Shown in pieces: positions 4,718 to 5,973 of a DNA stretch of 5,973 nt. The position numbers and the translations under genes are program-made. The notes beneath the pieces were generated by a model. That model did not search any database, was not told the DNA's origin, and saw only the letters and a list, made by a program, of their open reading frames with translations. How positions within the stretch are numbered: position 1 is the first letter of the stretch; every line of letters begins with the position of its first letter. This DNA is from Candidatus Blautia equi (GTDB lineage: Bacteria; Bacillota; Clostridia; Lachnospirales; Lachnospiraceae). Location of the stretch: positions 1 to 5,973 of the forward strand of contig JAGHUU010000063.1 of NCBI GenBank assembly GCA_018064695.1, given 5' to 3'.

Positions 4718-5973
4718 GTGGCAGATAGAGAGAGCATTCCGTTCACACACCTGCATACTCATACCGAGTACAGTCTGCTGGACGGATCCAACAAAATAAA
4801 AGAATATGTGGCCAGAGTCAAAGAGCTTGGAATGGACAGCGCGGCGATCACAGATCACGGTGTCATGTACGGCGTCATTGACTTTTATCGTGCTGCCCGC
4901 GCGGTGGGGATCAAGCCTATCATAGGCTGCGAGGTGTACGTGGCTCCGGGCTCCCGCTTTGACAGGGAGATCGGCAGCGGGGACGACCGTTACTACCATC
5001 TGGTACTTCTGGCAGAAAACAATCAGGGTTACGATAACCTGATGAAGATCGTATCAAAAGGCTTTGTGGAAGGCTATTACTATAAGCCCCGTGTGGATCT
5101 GGAAGTCCTGGAGCGCTACCACGAAGGCATCATTGCCCTCAGCGCCTGCCTGGCAGGTGAAGTGGCCAGATTCCTGGGAAGAGGCATGTATGAGGATGCC
5201 AAAGCGGCAGCTTTCCGCCTGGAAAGTATCTTTGGAAAAGGGAACTTCTTCCTGGAGATGCAGGATCACGGCATTCCTGAGCAGAAGACCGTCAACCAGG
5301 GACTGCTCCGTATGCACAGAGAGACAGGCATCGATCTGGTAGCCACCAACGATATCCACTATACCCTGGCGGAGGACGTGGAGCCCCATGATGTACTTCT
5401 CTGTCTCCAGACCGGCAAAAAGCTTTCTGATGAGGACCGTATGCGCTACGAGGGCGGACAGTATTACGTGAAATCTCCGGAGGAGATGGCCAGACTGTTC
5501 CCATATGCTCTGGAAGCCCTTGAAAATACCCATAAGATCGCGGAGCGCTGTAATGTGGAGATCGAATTTGGTGTCACCAAGCTGCCTAAGTTCGATGTGC
5601 CTGCGCCTTACACCTCCTGGGAATACTTAAATAAACTTTGTTTTGAAGGCCTGGAGGAGCGTTACCATCCGGCCACCGATGAGCTGAAGGAACGACTGAC
5701 CTACGAGCTTGACACCATCAAAAACATGGGCTACGTGGATTACTTCCTCATCGTATGGGACTTCATCAAATACGCAAGAGACAATGACATCATGGTAGGT
5801 CCGGGCCGAGGCTCCGCAGCGGGAAGTCTGGTAGCTTATACCCTTGGCATCACCCAGCTGGATCCTATCCGCTATGACCTGCTCTTTGAGCGATTCCTGA
5901 ACCCGGAGCGAGTATCCATGCCTGATATCGACGTGGACTTCTGCTTCGAGCGCCGCCAGGAAGTCATTGATTA
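4718..5973 (+). CDS. dnaE: DNA polymerase III subunit alpha, DnaE type, 3' end outside window
   Basis: The frame is open from GTG at 4718 to the right edge: 418 residues of a protein usually near 1150. It encodes a replicative DNA polymerase of the C family. Residues 9-23 (FTHLHTHTEYSLLDG), ITDHG (44-48), GCEVYV (70-75), His94 (YHLVLLAEN), EMQDHG (180-185) and TNDIHY (210-215) belong to the N-terminal PHP domain. Most metal-binding His and Asp positions appear kept, unlike the degenerate PHP of E. coli, so the domain may bind metals and proofread (inference). The palm begins with VGPGRGSAAGSLVAYTLGIT (360-379), and PDIDVDF (402-408) holds Asp403 and Asp405, equivalent to E. coli Asp401 and Asp403. 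GTG is chosen because AGGAAG (4704-4709) lies eight bases upstream and the next in-frame ATG (4832) would remove the HLHTHTEYS motif. No separate promoter is evident in the 83 bp after deoB. Clostridia typically also carry PolC, not seen here. Confidence 0.96.
   Translation, partial: MADRESIPFTHLHTHTEYSLLDGSNKIKEYVARVKELGMDSAAITDHGVMYGVIDFYRAARAVGIKPIIGCEVYVAPGSRFDREIGSGDDRYYHLVLLAENNQGYDNLMKIVSKGFVEGYYYKPRVDLEVLERYHEGIIALSACLAGEVARFLGRGMYEDAKAAAFRLESIFGKGNFFLEMQDHGIPEQKTVNQGLLRMHRETGIDLVATNDIHYTLAEDVEPHDVLLCLQTGKKLSDEDRMRYEGGQYYVKSPEEMARLFPYALEALENTHKIAERCNVEIEFGVTKLPKFDVPAPYTSWEYLNKLCFEGLEERYHPATDELKERLTYELDTIKNMGYVDYFLIVWDFIKYARDNDIMVGPGRGSAAGSLVAYTLGITQLDPIRYDLLFERFLNPERVSMPDIDVDFCFERRQEVID

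Noticed and set aside
4493..5533. Frames overlapping the start of dnaE (- strand 4493-4999, 5054-5533, 5292-5504; + strand 5064-5342)
   Set aside because: All overlap the unbroken DnaE frame, whose PHP and palm motifs are unmistakable.

Overview
The window reads as a chromosomal segment of a Gram-positive anaerobe of the class Clostridia, most likely Lachnospiraceae. This is inferred from gene content: a DUF4317 protein (a family I know mainly from that group), an exported parvulin-like foldase with very acidic segments, a GH5 endoglucanase with a short N-terminal export signal, and a DnaE with a full PHP domain. Codon use looks uniform. I saw no insertion sequence, phage gene, tRNA, rRNA or CRISPR array.

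Layout. (1) 1-915, + strand: 3' part of a parvulin-type peptidyl-prolyl isomerase whose rotamase domain is interrupted by a Glu/Ala insert made of 11-residue repeats, and which ends in an acidic tail. (2) 942-985: hairpin terminator between two convergent genes, apparently working in both directions. (3) 2114-984, - strand: intact DUF4317 gene, driven by a promoter with perfect consensus hexamers (TTGACA, 17 bp, TATAAT) at 2155-2183. (4) 2115-2346: divergent intergenic region with that promoter, a 9-bp direct repeat, an 8-bp inverted repeat that overlaps a weak candidate promoter for the rightward genes, and a second 9-bp direct repeat. (5) 2347-3447, + strand: secreted or membrane-anchored GH5 cellulase with all catalytic-site residues present. 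(6) 3444-4634, + strand: phosphopentomutase gene deoB, overlapping the cellulase stop by ATGA, but interrupted by an in-frame TAA at codon 153 with the frame otherwise intact. (7) 4662-4683: REP-like palindrome. (8) 4718 to the right edge, + strand: dnaE, starting with GTG and cut off by the window just after the first two catalytic aspartates of the palm.

How they fit together. The cellulase and deoB are arranged as a translationally coupled pair, and dnaE follows 83 bp later with no clear promoter or terminator between, so the three may share a transcript. Their functions (glucan breakdown outside the cell, pentose phosphate isomer conversion in nucleoside use, chromosome replication) do not form an obvious pathway. 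The most notable observation is the single nonsense codon in deoB. It separates Asp13 and Thr85 from the rest of the metal site, so without readthrough no active enzyme would be made. I found no clear new multi-gene system here.
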